Positions 32,727-41,586 of a stretch of 64,000 nucleotides of DNA are shown one piece after another. The notes beneath the pieces are model-generated. The model was not told the DNA's origin. It ran no database searches and saw only the letters and a list, made by a program, of their open reading frames with translations. Origin of the DNA: CAWBOY01 sp963790585 (GTDB taxonomy: Bacteria > Planctomycetota > Planctomycetia > Gemmatales > Gemmataceae); NCBI GenBank assembly GCA_963790585.1, contig CAWBOY010000002.1, positions 1,240,001-1,304,000 on the forward strand, read 5' to 3'. A program made the position numbers and the translations under genes. Position 1 is the first letter of the stretch, and every line of letters starts with the position of its first letter.

Positions 32727-33422
32727 ATGATCCGTGCCATCTTCTTCGATGCCGTCGGCACACTGTTGCATCCCGAACCAGACGTTGGTTCTGTGTACAC
32801 AACCATCGGAGGTCTGCACGGTTCAGAGCTTGAACGGCAGGAAATCACGTTGCGGTTTCGCGAGGCGTTTCGATATCAGGAAGAGTTAGATCGCACGACA
32901 GGCCTGCGAACGAGCGAAGCACGGGAGCGTCACCGTTGGCTCGAAATCGTCTCTTACGCCCTCTATGACCTACCGGGCGATACCGCCTGTCTAGCGGACC
33001 TCTGGGATCACTTCGCTCGCCCTGACTCGTGGCGCTGTGATCCAAATGCATCGGATGTGCTCGATATTTTAAATGGGTCATACCTATTGGGGATTGCCTC
33101 AAACTTTGATCGCCGACTTCGCGACGTCGTTTGCGGCCATCCGGAACTGCACGCGATTAATACGCTCGTCATTTCGTCAGAAGTCGGCTGGCGAAAGCCT
33201 GCTCGCGCCTTCTTCGATTCCGTTATCGCGCATGCGAAGCTCAGGGCGGACGAAATCCTCATAGTCGGCGACGATTTGGATAACGATATTTACGGAGCAC
33301 GCAATGCCGGAATGTCGGCCTTGTTACTCGATCAGACAGGCACCGCCGCTTTGCACGACAGCTCGGTTCTAAGAGACCTATCAAACCTTCCTGCCTGGTT
33401 ATTGGAAAACGGCGGACGTTGA
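32727..33422 (+). CDS. HAD-family hydrolase
   Basis: This 231-residue protein begins MIRAIFFDAVGTLLHP; usual HAD motif I is DxDGT, and here the nucleophile is kept (FFDAVGT) with Ala and Val in place of the flanking residues, a pattern seen in the HDHD3/YjjG-like subgroup. Motif II is IASNFD, motif III the Lys in SSEVGWRKPARAFF, and motif IV is VGDDLDNDIYGARNAGM. It is probably a small-molecule phosphatase with a helical cap (residues 25-95). ATG 32727 has GGGG upstream; an in-frame TTG at 32694 overlapping the previous stop is less likely. It is in line with protein B and may share its transcript. A hairpin terminator follows at 33678. Confidence 0.88.
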   Translation: MIRAIFFDAVGTLLHPEPDVGSVYTTIGGLHGSELERQEITLRFREAFRYQEELDRTTGLRTSEARERHRWLEIVSYALYDLPGDTACLADLWDHFARPDSWRCDPNASDVLDILNGSYLLGIASNFDRRLRDVVCGHPELHAINTLVISSEVGWRKPARAFFDSVIAHAKLRADEILIVGDDLDNDIYGARNAGMSALLLDQTGTAALHDSSVLRDLSNLPAWLLENGGR

Positions 33423-33677
33423 CCTCCCACCTTGTCAGCTGCAAGGCAATTTTCGCATGCTTTGAACTCAGGTGCTCTTGACAATTGAGCCCTTTTGCTG
33501 CTTTTTTCGCCAAATTCAGGAAATCTATGAAGAATTTCTCATATTCTATCGGTTTTCTTCTTTCGCTCTTTCGAGTTCGTCGTTTATCTTCAGGATAAGC
33601 CCACTACTCGCCGTATCTTTTTTAGTCTTCTAAGGTCCAACTGGACTCCTCTGGCGAGAGGGGCCACCTCCTTGTGG
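33423..33677. other. Intergenic stretch, no gene recognised
   Basis: About 255 bases, plus the terminator, between convergent genes. The sequence is T/C-rich on the plus strand and lacks a credible open frame. Confidence 0.4.
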
Positions 33678-33716
33678 GACGCAGTCGCCGGCGCTTGCCG
33701 ACGATTGCGTCTTTTT
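33678..33716 (+). terminator. Rho-independent terminator after HAD gene
   Basis: GACGCAGTCGCCGGC pairs with GCCGACGATTGCGTC across a GCTT loop (one G-T wobble and one mismatch in 15 bp) and is followed by TTTTT. It lies between convergent genes and fits the plus-strand transcript. Confidence 0.8.
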
Positions 33717-33755
33717 GCTCTGGGGTAGCCGACTTTGCTGCTTGTTCGCCCTCGT

Positions 33756-35528
33756 TCAAAACTCCATGCTGCGTAGCGCTCGAATGCCCGCTCGAAGCGG
33801 AAAGACCACTGCTGCGGCGGCTAAAGCCAATCCCAGGAAAACTCCCAGCCAGACTACCCACCACGCCGAAATTGTCGCGTCCCCTGAGGCTTCGAAACTC
33901 ATCTGTACCGACCAAGGACCGAGAAAGAGTACTAAAACTGCCAAAAGATAGCCAAGGCCGGCCACCAAGTTCAACGTGCCGCCAAAACCGACCGCTATTT
34001 TGCTTGGATCAGTTTCTCGAAAATTGGGCATGCAGGCGCCAAAGCCTATACTCATTCCGCTCAAGCCGGCCGCCAAGCATCCCATTGCCATTATGTGCAG
34101 AGCGACTGCAGGCCATGGCATCGACAACATCCAATCACTTAGCAAAATCATTGGGCCGGCGATAACAATTGCTCCTGTAATCGCAAAAGTGAATTTACCC
34201 CAAAGTAATTGATCGCGGCGCACCGGCAACAAACCAAGAACCCAAAACTTTCGCCCTTCCAGACTCAACATAGGAAAAATGAAACGGCCCGTGTACGTAC
34301 ACATCAACATCGATATTGCGAAGAACGTGAGCAAGCTGATCGAATTTTGATGAAACCATGTGATTTCCAAAAGAAACATTCGGCGGATATTCGTAATGTA
34401 CAACAACATCAAGCCGACGAAAATCACCAATTGCAAGCTCTGTTGAGGATCGCGCCGAAATGTGCGAAAATCTTTGATAATCAGGAGGCGCGTTGCGGGC
34501 TGCACGAAAAAAAAGCAGGCTCCCAAGAGTTGGTCGAGCAGTGCGTCACGCGGTGCGGCATTGGCTGCTCGCACCGCGGAACTCTGACGTTCCAGAACAC
34601 CTGTATCCGATAATCGATTGAAGCCCCGGCGATAGAGCTTCATCGCCAGCCAGGTCGTGACCAAATAGAAAAAAAGCCCATTGCTCCATACGAGAACCAG
34701 ATAGTAAAGCCCTTGGTCGGGCTTCCCCTGAACGCCGCGTAACAAGCCAAGTTGCACCCAGTGACTCGGCATTGTGACTGACGAAGCAAACGCGAATCGG
34801 CCGAGCAAAACATTGACGGCTTCCCGTTGCCATGCAGCGCTCGTGCGGTCGCCACGGCCAAGCGTTGCCGAACCAATCCACCAAATAAAGAAAAGGATGG
34901 TTGCGCTCGTCAGAGCGATGAGAACCTGTACCCTATTGCGCGGAAAGAAATTGACAATAATCAGGCAGAGAATCCCGCCAACGGAGCCGGGAATGAGCAC
35001 GTACCCGAGGAAAAACAGAGGCAAAAGAAGGTAAAAATACCAATACGCCTGGGCGACAATTCCAAAGGCGAGCAAAATCGGACTACCTAGTAACACAAAT
35101 GCCAGGCTAGAAAATGCGAGCGCTCCCTGAAACTTGTACGCGAAGACTCGATCCGCACCGACAGGCTTGCTCAATAGAAACGCCGTCTCCGGAGTCGTGA
35201 ACAGACTGCCATACAGAATCAACCCATTAGAAAAAATCAACAAGAATCCTAATGTCAAAAACAATAAGTCGATTAGCAAAGGAATGGGACCGAAGTCGGT
35301 CGTCAACTTGAGTTTGAATTCACTGCCTTGGAGAAAATCGAAGCCGGCGTAACTGATCGAGAATACAAAAATCCAAACGACCGAGCAAGCGAACAAGATC
35401 GACACCGGCCGGACCAAAGACTGTCCGTACAGCGTCCGTAATGCATTGCGAAACAGTTGCCAACGCAGGTTTTGGAAAAGCCAGGTCGGCGCATTCGCCT
35501 CGATCGGTGCCCCGATAGACATGCTCAT
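33756..35528 (-). CDS. ABC-2 type exporter permease
   Basis: This 590-residue integral membrane protein has two six-helix bundles of ABC-2 exporter type joined by a cytoplasmic stretch (about residues 300-360, RLSDTGVLERQSSAVRAAN). The first bundle opens with LVRPVSILFACSVVWIFVF, and the second contains LLIIKDFRTFRRDPQQSLQLVIF, typical of permeases annotated as putative ABC exporters. Its start overlaps the stop of the ATPase gene by four bases (35525-35528), so the two are coupled and form one transporter. No substrate is suggested by the sequence; large fused ABC-2 permeases of this sort often move lipids, antibiotics or glycans. It ends facing the HAD gene. Confidence 0.85.
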   Translation of the reverse strand: MSMSIGAPIEANAPTWLFQNLRWQLFRNALRTLYGQSLVRPVSILFACSVVWIFVFSISYAGFDFLQGSEFKLKLTTDFGPIPLLIDLLFLTLGFLLIFSNGLILYGSLFTTPETAFLLSKPVGADRVFAYKFQGALAFSSLAFVLLGSPILLAFGIVAQAYWYFYLLLPLFFLGYVLIPGSVGGILCLIIVNFFPRNRVQVLIALTSATILFFIWWIGSATLGRGDRTSAAWQREAVNVLLGRFAFASSVTMPSHWVQLGLLRGVQGKPDQGLYYLVLVWSNGLFFYLVTTWLAMKLYRRGFNRLSDTGVLERQSSAVRAANAAPRDALLDQLLGACFFFVQPATRLLIIKDFRTFRRDPQQSLQLVIFVGLMLLYITNIRRMFLLEITWFHQNSISLLTFFAISMLMCTYTGRFIFPMLSLEGRKFWVLGLLPVRRDQLLWGKFTFAITGAIVIAGPMILLSDWMLSMPWPAVALHIMAMGCLAAGLSGMSIGFGACMPNFRETDPSKIAVGFGGTLNLVAGLGYLLAVLVLFLGPWSVQMSFEASGDATISAWWVVWLGVFLGLALAAAAVVFPLRAGIRALRSMEF

Positions 35529-36307
35529 AAGCGCGGCTCCGTGGCGGTCCCCGTGGGAAGAAGTGGGGGCTCGACCATGCCATTCCGGTCCGGCTCGGTC
35601 AGAGTGAGAAAAACATCTTCCAAGGAACCGTCTCGCGCGGCCTGCGTTCGCAACGTTTCCAGTGTGCCGCAGCCGATTAGTTTACCGTAGGAAAGAATCC
35701 CGATCCGGTCCGCGAGTTCCTCGACAATGTCAAGGGAATGCGATGAAAGGAAAACAGTCGTTCCCTGGTCAGCTTGCCGCCTCAGAAGATCCTTCAACTC
35801 GCGGACGCTGCGCGGATCCAAGCCGACAGTCGGTTCGTCGACGATTAATACCTTGGGCTCGTGAACAAGGGCTGACGCAAAAACGGTGCGTTGTCTCATC
35901 CCGTGCGAATATCGTTCGGTCAATTCATCGACGAATTCACGCAGCTTGAATTGCTCGATGACTATAGAAATCCGCTCGCGCGACAACGTGCGCGGCAGAC
36001 CATACATGTCGGCCACGAATTGCAAAAACTCGCGTCCCGTCAATTTTTCATAGAGATAGGGTAGGTCAGGCACATACGAGAGTAGTTGCCGCGCTTTATC
36101 ACCATCTTTCGTGAGATCGTGGCCGCCAATTGAGACGCTGCCAGAGCTTGGAAAGAGTAAGCCACAAAGCATTTTTATAGTAGTGGTTTTCCCAGCTCCG
36201 TTCGGTCCAAGAAAAGCGAAAAGCTCGCCGGAAGGAATCTCAAGGCTCAGGGAATCCACGGCAATCTTTTTGCCGTAGGTTTTCGTGACGCGGTCCAGTT
36301 GAATCAT
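35525..36307 (-). CDS. ABC transporter ATP-binding protein
   Basis: This 260-residue ATPase drives the adjacent permease. Walker A is GPNGAGKTT (34-42), Walker B VLIVDEP (153-159) followed by TVGLDPRS (D-loop), and the H-loop His is near 190 (LSSHSLD). The C-loop reads YSHGMRQR (133-140) where most relatives have LSGGQ or YSGGM, so one signature Gly is His. The Q-loop position is YVPDLPYLYEKLTG, as in ABC-2 exporter ATPases of the NatA/CcmA group. ATG 36307 lacks a strong ribosome site; the gene lies 34 bases after the membrane-anchored protein and so belongs to the same operon. Confidence 0.92.
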   Translation of the reverse strand: MIQLDRVTKTYGKKIAVDSLSLEIPSGELFAFLGPNGAGKTTTIKMLCGLLFPSSGSVSIGGHDLTKDGDKARQLLSYVPDLPYLYEKLTGREFLQFVADMYGLPRTLSRERISIVIEQFKLREFVDELTERYSHGMRQRTVFASALVHEPKVLIVDEPTVGLDPRSVRELKDLLRRQADQGTTVFLSSHSLDIVEELADRIGILSYGKLIGCGTLETLRTQAARDGSLEDVFLTLTEPDRNGMVEPPLLPTGTATEPRL

Positions 36308-36341
36308 GATAATTTCGGAGCGGATGAGAAATAGATTGCTG

Positions 36342-37262
36342 TCAAGGAACGCCTTCGATATCCGATTCGCGCGTCAGAACGATTTTGGGGCCGGTGCCCG
36401 ACGCCTCTTGTTGCAAAACCAGGCCCGTCGTTTTTTCGACCCATGTCTTGGCATGGACATTCTTGCCTTCGTACTCGACCACGAAACATGTGCGATCACG
36501 ATGTCGCCAATTCAGGAACTGCAACGCTGGCAAAACTCGAGCGTGCAGACTTCGCTCCGGCTGTTGGAGCCCACTGACATTGAATGTCGAACCCGACAGT
36601 AGGTCGTTAACTGGATCGATCAATGTCATGCGCCATTCCTGACCAAGCCTTAGCCCGCGAATTCGATTGACCGGATGCATCGGATCGAGGACAGAGCCGC
36701 TCCGCGCCGGGATGGGCTGAAACGTACCCCGCTCCAAACCCGGTAACAGTCCCCCCAAACCGGAGATTTGGTAAGACGCGAGAAACTGGCCCTCGACCAC
36801 TTCGCCGGAAAAAAGGATGCCAATTTTTAGAGGCTTCGTCAGCGTCACCTCCGTCTGCGTCGCCCGTAGGTCGCCGCGCAGAGTGACGATGTAGGCGCTA
36901 CGAAACCCATAAATGACCGGTCCGGCCATGGCGTTGCGGTCGAGCGGTATGAAGCGAATGCTTATCTGGAAAGTATCGTTGGTCGGATAATGCTTCAGGG
37001 AGTTCCAAATGGAAAACTGCCGATCCGCCCAATTGGCGTTGAAGAACTCGATCCGGGTCGAAGCGAGGTGCGTTTCCGTGCCATCTTGACGAACCATCCA
37101 CAATACATCGCTCCGCCCGGTGCTCGATTCATCCAGCATATCGATCGAGAAAGGTGGCGGTTCGCCGGGAATCAGGTCAGGTAGCACTTCCGTCCAGAAG
37201 AGCCAGCCCGTGGTGCTGATCCACATGAAAATGATGACCGCGCATATCCAACGATTCGGCAT
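36342..37262 (-). CDS. Membrane-anchored protein of unknown function in ABC operon
   Basis: A 306-residue protein with an N-terminal anchor (residues 5-26, WICAVIIFMWISTTGWLFW) and a mostly beta extracytoplasmic part. Phrases such as VLWMVRQDGTETHLASTRIEFF and CFVVEYEGKNVHAKTWVEKTTGLVLQQE, read in parts, resemble planctomycete proteins that carry a lipoprotein-carrier-like (LolA/LppX-type) strand pattern. I infer this only from the strand spacing and do not name a family. It is the first gene of a three-gene operon with the ATPase and permease, so it may bind the exported substrate. ATG 37262 is used. Confidence 0.7.
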   Translation of the reverse strand: MPNRWICAVIIFMWISTTGWLFWTEVLPDLIPGEPPPFSIDMLDESSTGRSDVLWMVRQDGTETHLASTRIEFFNANWADRQFSIWNSLKHYPTNDTFQISIRFIPLDRNAMAGPVIYGFRSAYIVTLRGDLRATQTEVTLTKPLKIGILFSGEVVEGQFLASYQISGLGGLLPGLERGTFQPIPARSGSVLDPMHPVNRIRGLRLGQEWRMTLIDPVNDLLSGSTFNVSGLQQPERSLHARVLPALQFLNWRHRDRTCFVVEYEGKNVHAKTWVEKTTGLVLQQEASGTGPKIVLTRESDIEGVP

Positions 37263-37494
37263 TTGCTACACCGGTGCGACGACGCGAGCGCTTAATTGGC
37301 TTAGCGTATTGTCGCATGAGAGGAGACGAACGCCAAGAGTTTACCATTGAACCTCAGAAAACGGCGGAGCCAAAGAGAAATGCGGATGAGGGGACAAGAA
37401 AGGCATCAACGCTCAATGACTCAAGCATTTGGCACTCAAATGACGATAGCGATTAGGGAAGATAGTGCGTCTTTAACGGCGCTTTGGGAGAGCC

Positions 37495-38262
37495 ATGAAA
37501 GCGGGGCGGGCCAGGTTGCTGACGTGGTTTCTGCTTGCGGTTCTCGCGCCGATCGCCGGCTGCGCGGTGCAGCATCAGAATGAGCTGGCGCACGCGCTCA
37601 ACGTCGATCGTGACTCACCATCGCATCGGGCCGAGGTCGCCGCGGGGTATATCGTCCATTGTCCGGACGTGCTCAGCATCGAACTCTACCGCCCTACTCA
37701 GTGGAAGGGCTTATGCCCGGTCGGACCTGACGGCCGAATCACGGTCTTGCTCGGACAACCAATCCGGGCCGAGGGCCAAACGCCGCCCGAGATCGCGCGG
37801 GCGATCGCGCAACAAACAGGCGCTACTGTAGACGCTGTCCATGTCGCCGTCGCGGAGTATAAGTCGCAACAGATCTATTTACTCGGCGAAATTCAAGGCC
37901 TGCAGCGCGCCGTCCCGTATCATGGCCCCGAAACAGTGCTCGAGTTGTTGCAGCGCGCCGGCGGCATAAGTCCTGGAGCCGCGCCCGGTAACATTCAGGT
38001 TGTGCGCGCAAACGTCGCCGACACCGCGCCTCCCGAAGTTTATCAAGTCGACCTCGATGCGATTGTTCACAAGAAAAACTTCGATTCAAACATCCGACTG
38101 CACCCGTTCGATCAAATCTACATTGGGCAAACGCGCCGCCACGTTTTGTCCCTTTCCGTTCCGCCGTGGCTGAGGCCCTTGTTCCAGTCTCTTTGTGCGC
38201 GCGGGAGTGAGCTTCTTTTCGCATTGACAACTCATGTCGAACGCTTCAGTCTCTGTAATTGA
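37495..38262 (+). CDS. Polysaccharide export lipoprotein (Wza-like, Poly_export plus SLBB)
   Basis: GGGAG precedes ATG 37495. The signal ends in a lipobox (LAPIAGC), so the protein is a lipoprotein with Cys 23 lipidated. Residues about 45-130 are a polysaccharide export domain (GYIVHCPDVLSIELYRP, LCPVGPDGRITVLLGQPIRAEGQTPPEIA in parts), followed by an SLBB-like domain (QQIYLLGEIQGLQRAVPYHG, then TVLELLQRAGGISPGAA). At 255 residues it is shorter than Wza and lacks the C-terminal membrane-spanning helix barrel; the last 45 residues are weakly amphipathic. It could form an envelope channel for glycan export. No flippase or polymerase genes flank it, though an ABC exporter lies just upstream on the other strand. 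Confidence 0.88.
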   Translation: MKAGRARLLTWFLLAVLAPIAGCAVQHQNELAHALNVDRDSPSHRAEVAAGYIVHCPDVLSIELYRPTQWKGLCPVGPDGRITVLLGQPIRAEGQTPPEIARAIAQQTGATVDAVHVAVAEYKSQQIYLLGEIQGLQRAVPYHGPETVLELLQRAGGISPGAAPGNIQVVRANVADTAPPEVYQVDLDAIVHKKNFDSNIRLHPFDQIYIGQTRRHVLSLSVPPWLRPLFQSLCARGSELLFALTTHVERFSLCN

Positions 38263-38297
38263 TTTTCACCTGTGTTCTCGCATCTGGAGCATCGATC

Positions 38298-40106
38298 ATG
38301 TCGCGTCCCAGCAGCAGCGCCGATGGCGTGGCGTGGAACCTCGCGGATCTCTACGCTGGCCCGGACGATCCTAAAATCAACACCGACCTCGAATCCTCTT
38401 TGGCCCATGCCCAGGCGTTCGAGTCGCACTATCGCGGAAAAATAGCGGTGCCCAATGGCCCAAGCGCGGAGCTTCTTCTATCCGCGCTGCAGGAGTACGA
38501 ATCGCTCCTAGAACTGATGGATCGTTCGTCGGTTTACGCCTCGCTGCTGCATGCCGCCAAAACCGATGAGCCGCGTCATGGAGCACTGCTCAATCACACC
38601 CGCGAACGGCGGACTGCCGTCAATAAACACCTGATCTTCTTCGACCTCGAATGGATCAAGGTCGACGATCAGGCCGCCGCGAAGCTCTCGGCTCTCCCCT
38701 CTCTCGCCCGCTATCGCCATTATTTGGAACAAAAAAGAACCTGGAAGCCGCATTATTTGAGCGAGCCCGAGGAAAAGCTGCTCGAAGAAAAATCGATCAC
38801 GGGCCGAGCCGCCTTTGTCCGCCTGTTCGATGAGTCGGTCGCGTCGATCGTCTTTCCGTTCAGTCACGATGGCAAAACCGAGCAGCTAAGCCTGCAGCAG
38901 ATCAATGCCAAACTCTATGATCCGGATCGCACCGCCCGCCAAGCCGCGGCCGAGGGGCTCACCAAGGGCCTGAAAGAAAACGCCAGGCTATTGACCTATG
39001 TCTTCAACACGCTCGTTCTGGACCACCGCAGCGATACGAACCTGCGCCAGTTCGATTCGCCGATGGCGTCGCGCCATCTCGCCAATGAAATTCAAGCCAG
39101 CGTCGTCGATGCTCTCATGATCGCAGCGGAAAGGCATCACGAAGTGGTACAACGCTATTACCGCCTCAAAGCGAAGATCTTGGGCCTCGACCAGCTGCGG
39201 GACTACGACCGTTATGCCCCGCTCTTTTCCGATCAACCGAGTTGCGATTGGCCCAGGGCCCGCCAAATCGTCGAGGAAAGCTATCGCGGTTTTAGCCCCA
39301 AGGCTGGAATGATCATCGAAGAGTTCTTCGACAAACACTGGATCGACGCCGAACTTCGCGTCGGCAAGCGCGGCGGCGCTTTCAGCTCCAGCGCCGTGCC
39401 GAGCGTTCATCCCTACATCCTTATGAGCTTCACCGATCGCCTGCGCGACGTCATGACGCTCGCTCACGAATTGGGTCACGGGTTGCATCAATATCTGTCA
39501 CGCCGCGTCGGCTACCTGCAATGCGACACGCCATTGACCACAGCGGAAATGGCCAGCGTCTTCGGCGAAATGCTCACATTCCAGCGTCTCAAGCAGATTT
39601 ACACCGACCCGCGCACGCGGCTGGCGCTTCTCTGTGGCAAGATCGAGGACGGCTTCGCCACCGTGTTTCGCCAGGTCGTTCTAACGCGCTTCGAGCAGTC
39701 GGCCCACCATGCGCGTGCGGAAAAGGGTGAGCTGACAACGGAGCAGATCAACGAACTCTGGTTGGCCGCGAATCGGCCAATGCACGGCAGAGTCGTCGAG
39801 CTAACCGATGGCTACGCCTGGTGGTGGCTCTATATTGGCCATTTCGTCCACGTGCCGTTTTACTGTTACGCTTATGCTTTCGGAGAACTGCTGGTACTTG
39901 CCCTCTATCAGAAATACAAACAGGAGGGAGTAGCCTTCGTGCCGCGCTATCTCGACCTGTTGGCCTCCGGCGGTTCCGATGCACCTCACGTCCTGCTGGC
40001 GAAACTCGGCGTGGATGTGAATGATCCGGCCTTCTGGGAGTTAGGCCTAAAGCTTCTCGGCGATATGGTGAGCGAGGCGGAGACGTTGGCGTCGCAGATT
40101 TCGTGA
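38298..40106 (+). CDS. pepF: Oligoendopeptidase F, M3B family metallopeptidase
   Basis: This 602-residue zinc peptidase hydrolyses short peptides in the cytoplasm. The active site HELGH is at residues 390-394, with the downstream Glu ligand in MASVFGEML. The N-terminal half is helical (WNLADLYAGPDD, typical M3B start) and the segment HRSDTNLRQFDSPMASRHLANE is the family's conserved mid-domain. The C-terminus holds WWWLYIGHFVHVPFYCYAYAFGELLVLALY, in parts, as in PepF. ATG 38298 is preferred (GGAG 9 bases upstream); the longer reading from 38259 overlaps the previous stop. A 35-bp palindrome follows the stop. Confidence 0.94.
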   Translation: MSRPSSSADGVAWNLADLYAGPDDPKINTDLESSLAHAQAFESHYRGKIAVPNGPSAELLLSALQEYESLLELMDRSSVYASLLHAAKTDEPRHGALLNHTRERRTAVNKHLIFFDLEWIKVDDQAAAKLSALPSLARYRHYLEQKRTWKPHYLSEPEEKLLEEKSITGRAAFVRLFDESVASIVFPFSHDGKTEQLSLQQINAKLYDPDRTARQAAAEGLTKGLKENARLLTYVFNTLVLDHRSDTNLRQFDSPMASRHLANEIQASVVDALMIAAERHHEVVQRYYRLKAKILGLDQLRDYDRYAPLFSDQPSCDWPRARQIVEESYRGFSPKAGMIIEEFFDKHWIDAELRVGKRGGAFSSSAVPSVHPYILMSFTDRLRDVMTLAHELGHGLHQYLSRRVGYLQCDTPLTTAEMASVFGEMLTFQRLKQIYTDPRTRLALLCGKIEDGFATVFRQVVLTRFEQSAHHARAEKGELTTEQINELWLAANRPMHGRVVELTDGYAWWWLYIGHFVHVPFYCYAYAFGELLVLALYQKYKQEGVAFVPRYLDLLASGGSDAPHVLLAKLGVDVNDPAFWELGLKLLGDMVSEAETLASQIS

Positions 40107-40110
40107 TTTT

Positions 40111-40191
40111 ATTGGCGAGCCGGGAGCGTCAGCTCCCGGAGCAAGTCCTGTCGCGGCTTGCTCCGGGAGCTGACGCTCCCGGCTCGCCAAT
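40111..40191. terminator. Perfect 35-bp inverted repeat
   Basis: Arms 40111-40145 and 40157-40191 are fully complementary (ATTGGCGAGCCGGGAGCGTC... with CGGCTCGCCAAT), around an 11-base loop TCCTGTCGCGG. It lies in the 118-base gap between pepF and the esterase, five bases after the pepF stop. The arm itself contains a smaller GGGAGCGTCAGCTCCC palindrome. It will stop transcription or protect an mRNA 3' end, or is a dispersed palindromic repeat. Confidence 0.85.
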
Positions 40192-40224
40192 AATACTATT
40201 TTCAGATCCCCCATGAGGTATTTC

Positions 40225-41163
40225 ATGCGCATCCTGGTCCATTCACTCCTAATCGCCTGCCTCGCGTTTGTAGCGACCGCACGCGCCGACGACAACGACG
40301 GCTTCACGCGCCAGCGCGATGTGATTTATGGCCGCAAATCCGGCCTCGCGCTCACGATGGACGTCATCACGCCCCAAAAAGATGCCAATGGTAAGGGCAT
40401 CATCGTCGTGATTAGCGGCGGCTGGTTCTCGAACCCCGATAGCATCAATCCGGCTATTTACGCGGAATATCTCAAGCGCGGCTACACGATCTTCGCCGTC
40501 GTTCACGGCAGCCAACCGAAATTCACGCTCGTTGAAATAATGGAAGACATGCACCGGGCCGTTCGCTTCATCCGTTTTCATGCCAAAGACTACAAGATCG
40601 ATCCCGATCACATTGGCATCACCGGCGCCTCCGCTGGCGGCCATCTTTCCTTAATGATGGGGACGTCGGGAACGATGGGCGATCCGCGTGCGAAGGATCC
40701 GATTGATCGCGGGTCGAGCAAGGTGCAGGCGGTGGCCTGTTTCTTTCCGCCGACGGATTTTCTCAACTATGGCGTCGAAGGCCATGAGATGGTCGACCGT
40801 GCCTTCCAACCACCGTTCACCGCCGCTGTCGATTATCAAGAGTTCAACGCCAAAAAGGCTCTCTACGAACGCGTCACGGACATCACGAAGCTGCGTGAAA
40901 TCTCAAAGAAAATGTCGCCGATCAGCCATGTCACCAAAGACTCCGCGCCGAGCCTGATGATTCATGGCGACAAGGACACGCTGGTGCCTCTTCAGCAATC
41001 CGAAGTGATGCGCGATCGACTCAAGAAGTCTGGCGTCGATGCCGATTTGATCGTCAAAAAGGACGCCGGCCACGGCTGGTTGACCATTTTGCAGGATCAG
41101 AAATCATGCGCCGATTGGTTCGATAAATACCTCCGTAACAGCGAATCCAAGAAGCCGGAGTGA
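40225..41163 (+). CDS. Secreted alpha/beta hydrolase (esterase/lipase-like)
   Basis: A Sec signal (residues 1-20, RILVHSLLIACLAFVATARA) precedes an alpha/beta hydrolase of the BD-FAE/acetyl-xylan esterase type. The oxyanion stretch is VVISGGWFSNP, the nucleophile is Ser136 in GASAGG, the acid is in HGDKDTLVP and the His in DAGHGW. The mature length of about 290 is usual. ATG 40225 is chosen because GAGG lies 8 bases upstream; ATG 40213 is upstream of that site. It likely cleaves esters in the periplasm or outside the cell, possibly on plant or algal polysaccharide. It is followed 9 bases later by the ASCH gene. Confidence 0.9.
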   Translation: MRILVHSLLIACLAFVATARADDNDGFTRQRDVIYGRKSGLALTMDVITPQKDANGKGIIVVISGGWFSNPDSINPAIYAEYLKRGYTIFAVVHGSQPKFTLVEIMEDMHRAVRFIRFHAKDYKIDPDHIGITGASAGGHLSLMMGTSGTMGDPRAKDPIDRGSSKVQAVACFFPPTDFLNYGVEGHEMVDRAFQPPFTAAVDYQEFNAKKALYERVTDITKLREISKKMSPISHVTKDSAPSLMIHGDKDTLVPLQQSEVMRDRLKKSGVDADLIVKKDAGHGWLTILQDQKSCADWFDKYLRNSESKKPE

Positions 41164-41172
41164 ATCCGAGCC

Positions 41173-41586
41173 GTGCCGCAACTCGCGCTATCGTTGAAGC
41201 AACCCTGGGCCGCTCTCCTGGCAGCCGGGCGCAAAACCATAGAGGTCCGCCGTTGGGCGACGGCCCAGCGTGGCCGGATACTTATCCATGCCGCGCGCGT
41301 ATCGGACCCGCGCACCGAGGCGTGGCGCCACGTTCCGCCAGAACTCACAGACGTCGCCAAGCTCACGGGCGGCATCATTGGCGTCGGCGAGTTATTTGGC
41401 TGCAAGGCGTATCCGACGCTTGACCAATTCGTTGCCGAGCAGGCGTTACATCTCAACGAGGCCGCATGGTTTGAGCCGAAACTATATGGGTTCCAGTTTC
41501 GCTCGTTATCTCTGCTCCCTTTCCGCCGCTATCCCGGTTGGCTCCGGTTCTTCCCGGTTGACGACGAGCCCGCGGTGGCGCTATGA
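41173..41586 (+). CDS. ASCH domain protein
   Basis: This 137-residue protein starts with LALSLKQPWAALLAAGRKTIEVRRW, read as LSLKQPWA and K-T-I-E-x-R-R-W, the ASCH domain's RNA-contact signature, followed by RGRILIHAA and GGIIGVGELFGCKAY. ASCH proteins are small beta-barrel proteins related to PUA, thought to bind RNA or, in some cases, hydrolyse modified cytidines. GTG 41173 is the only start available near the motif. Its stop overlaps the ATG of mfnB (ATGA at 41583-41586). Confidence 0.88.
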   Translation: MPQLALSLKQPWAALLAAGRKTIEVRRWATAQRGRILIHAARVSDPRTEAWRHVPPELTDVAKLTGGIIGVGELFGCKAYPTLDQFVAEQALHLNEAAWFEPKLYGFQFRSLSLLPFRRYPGWLRFFPVDDEPAVAL

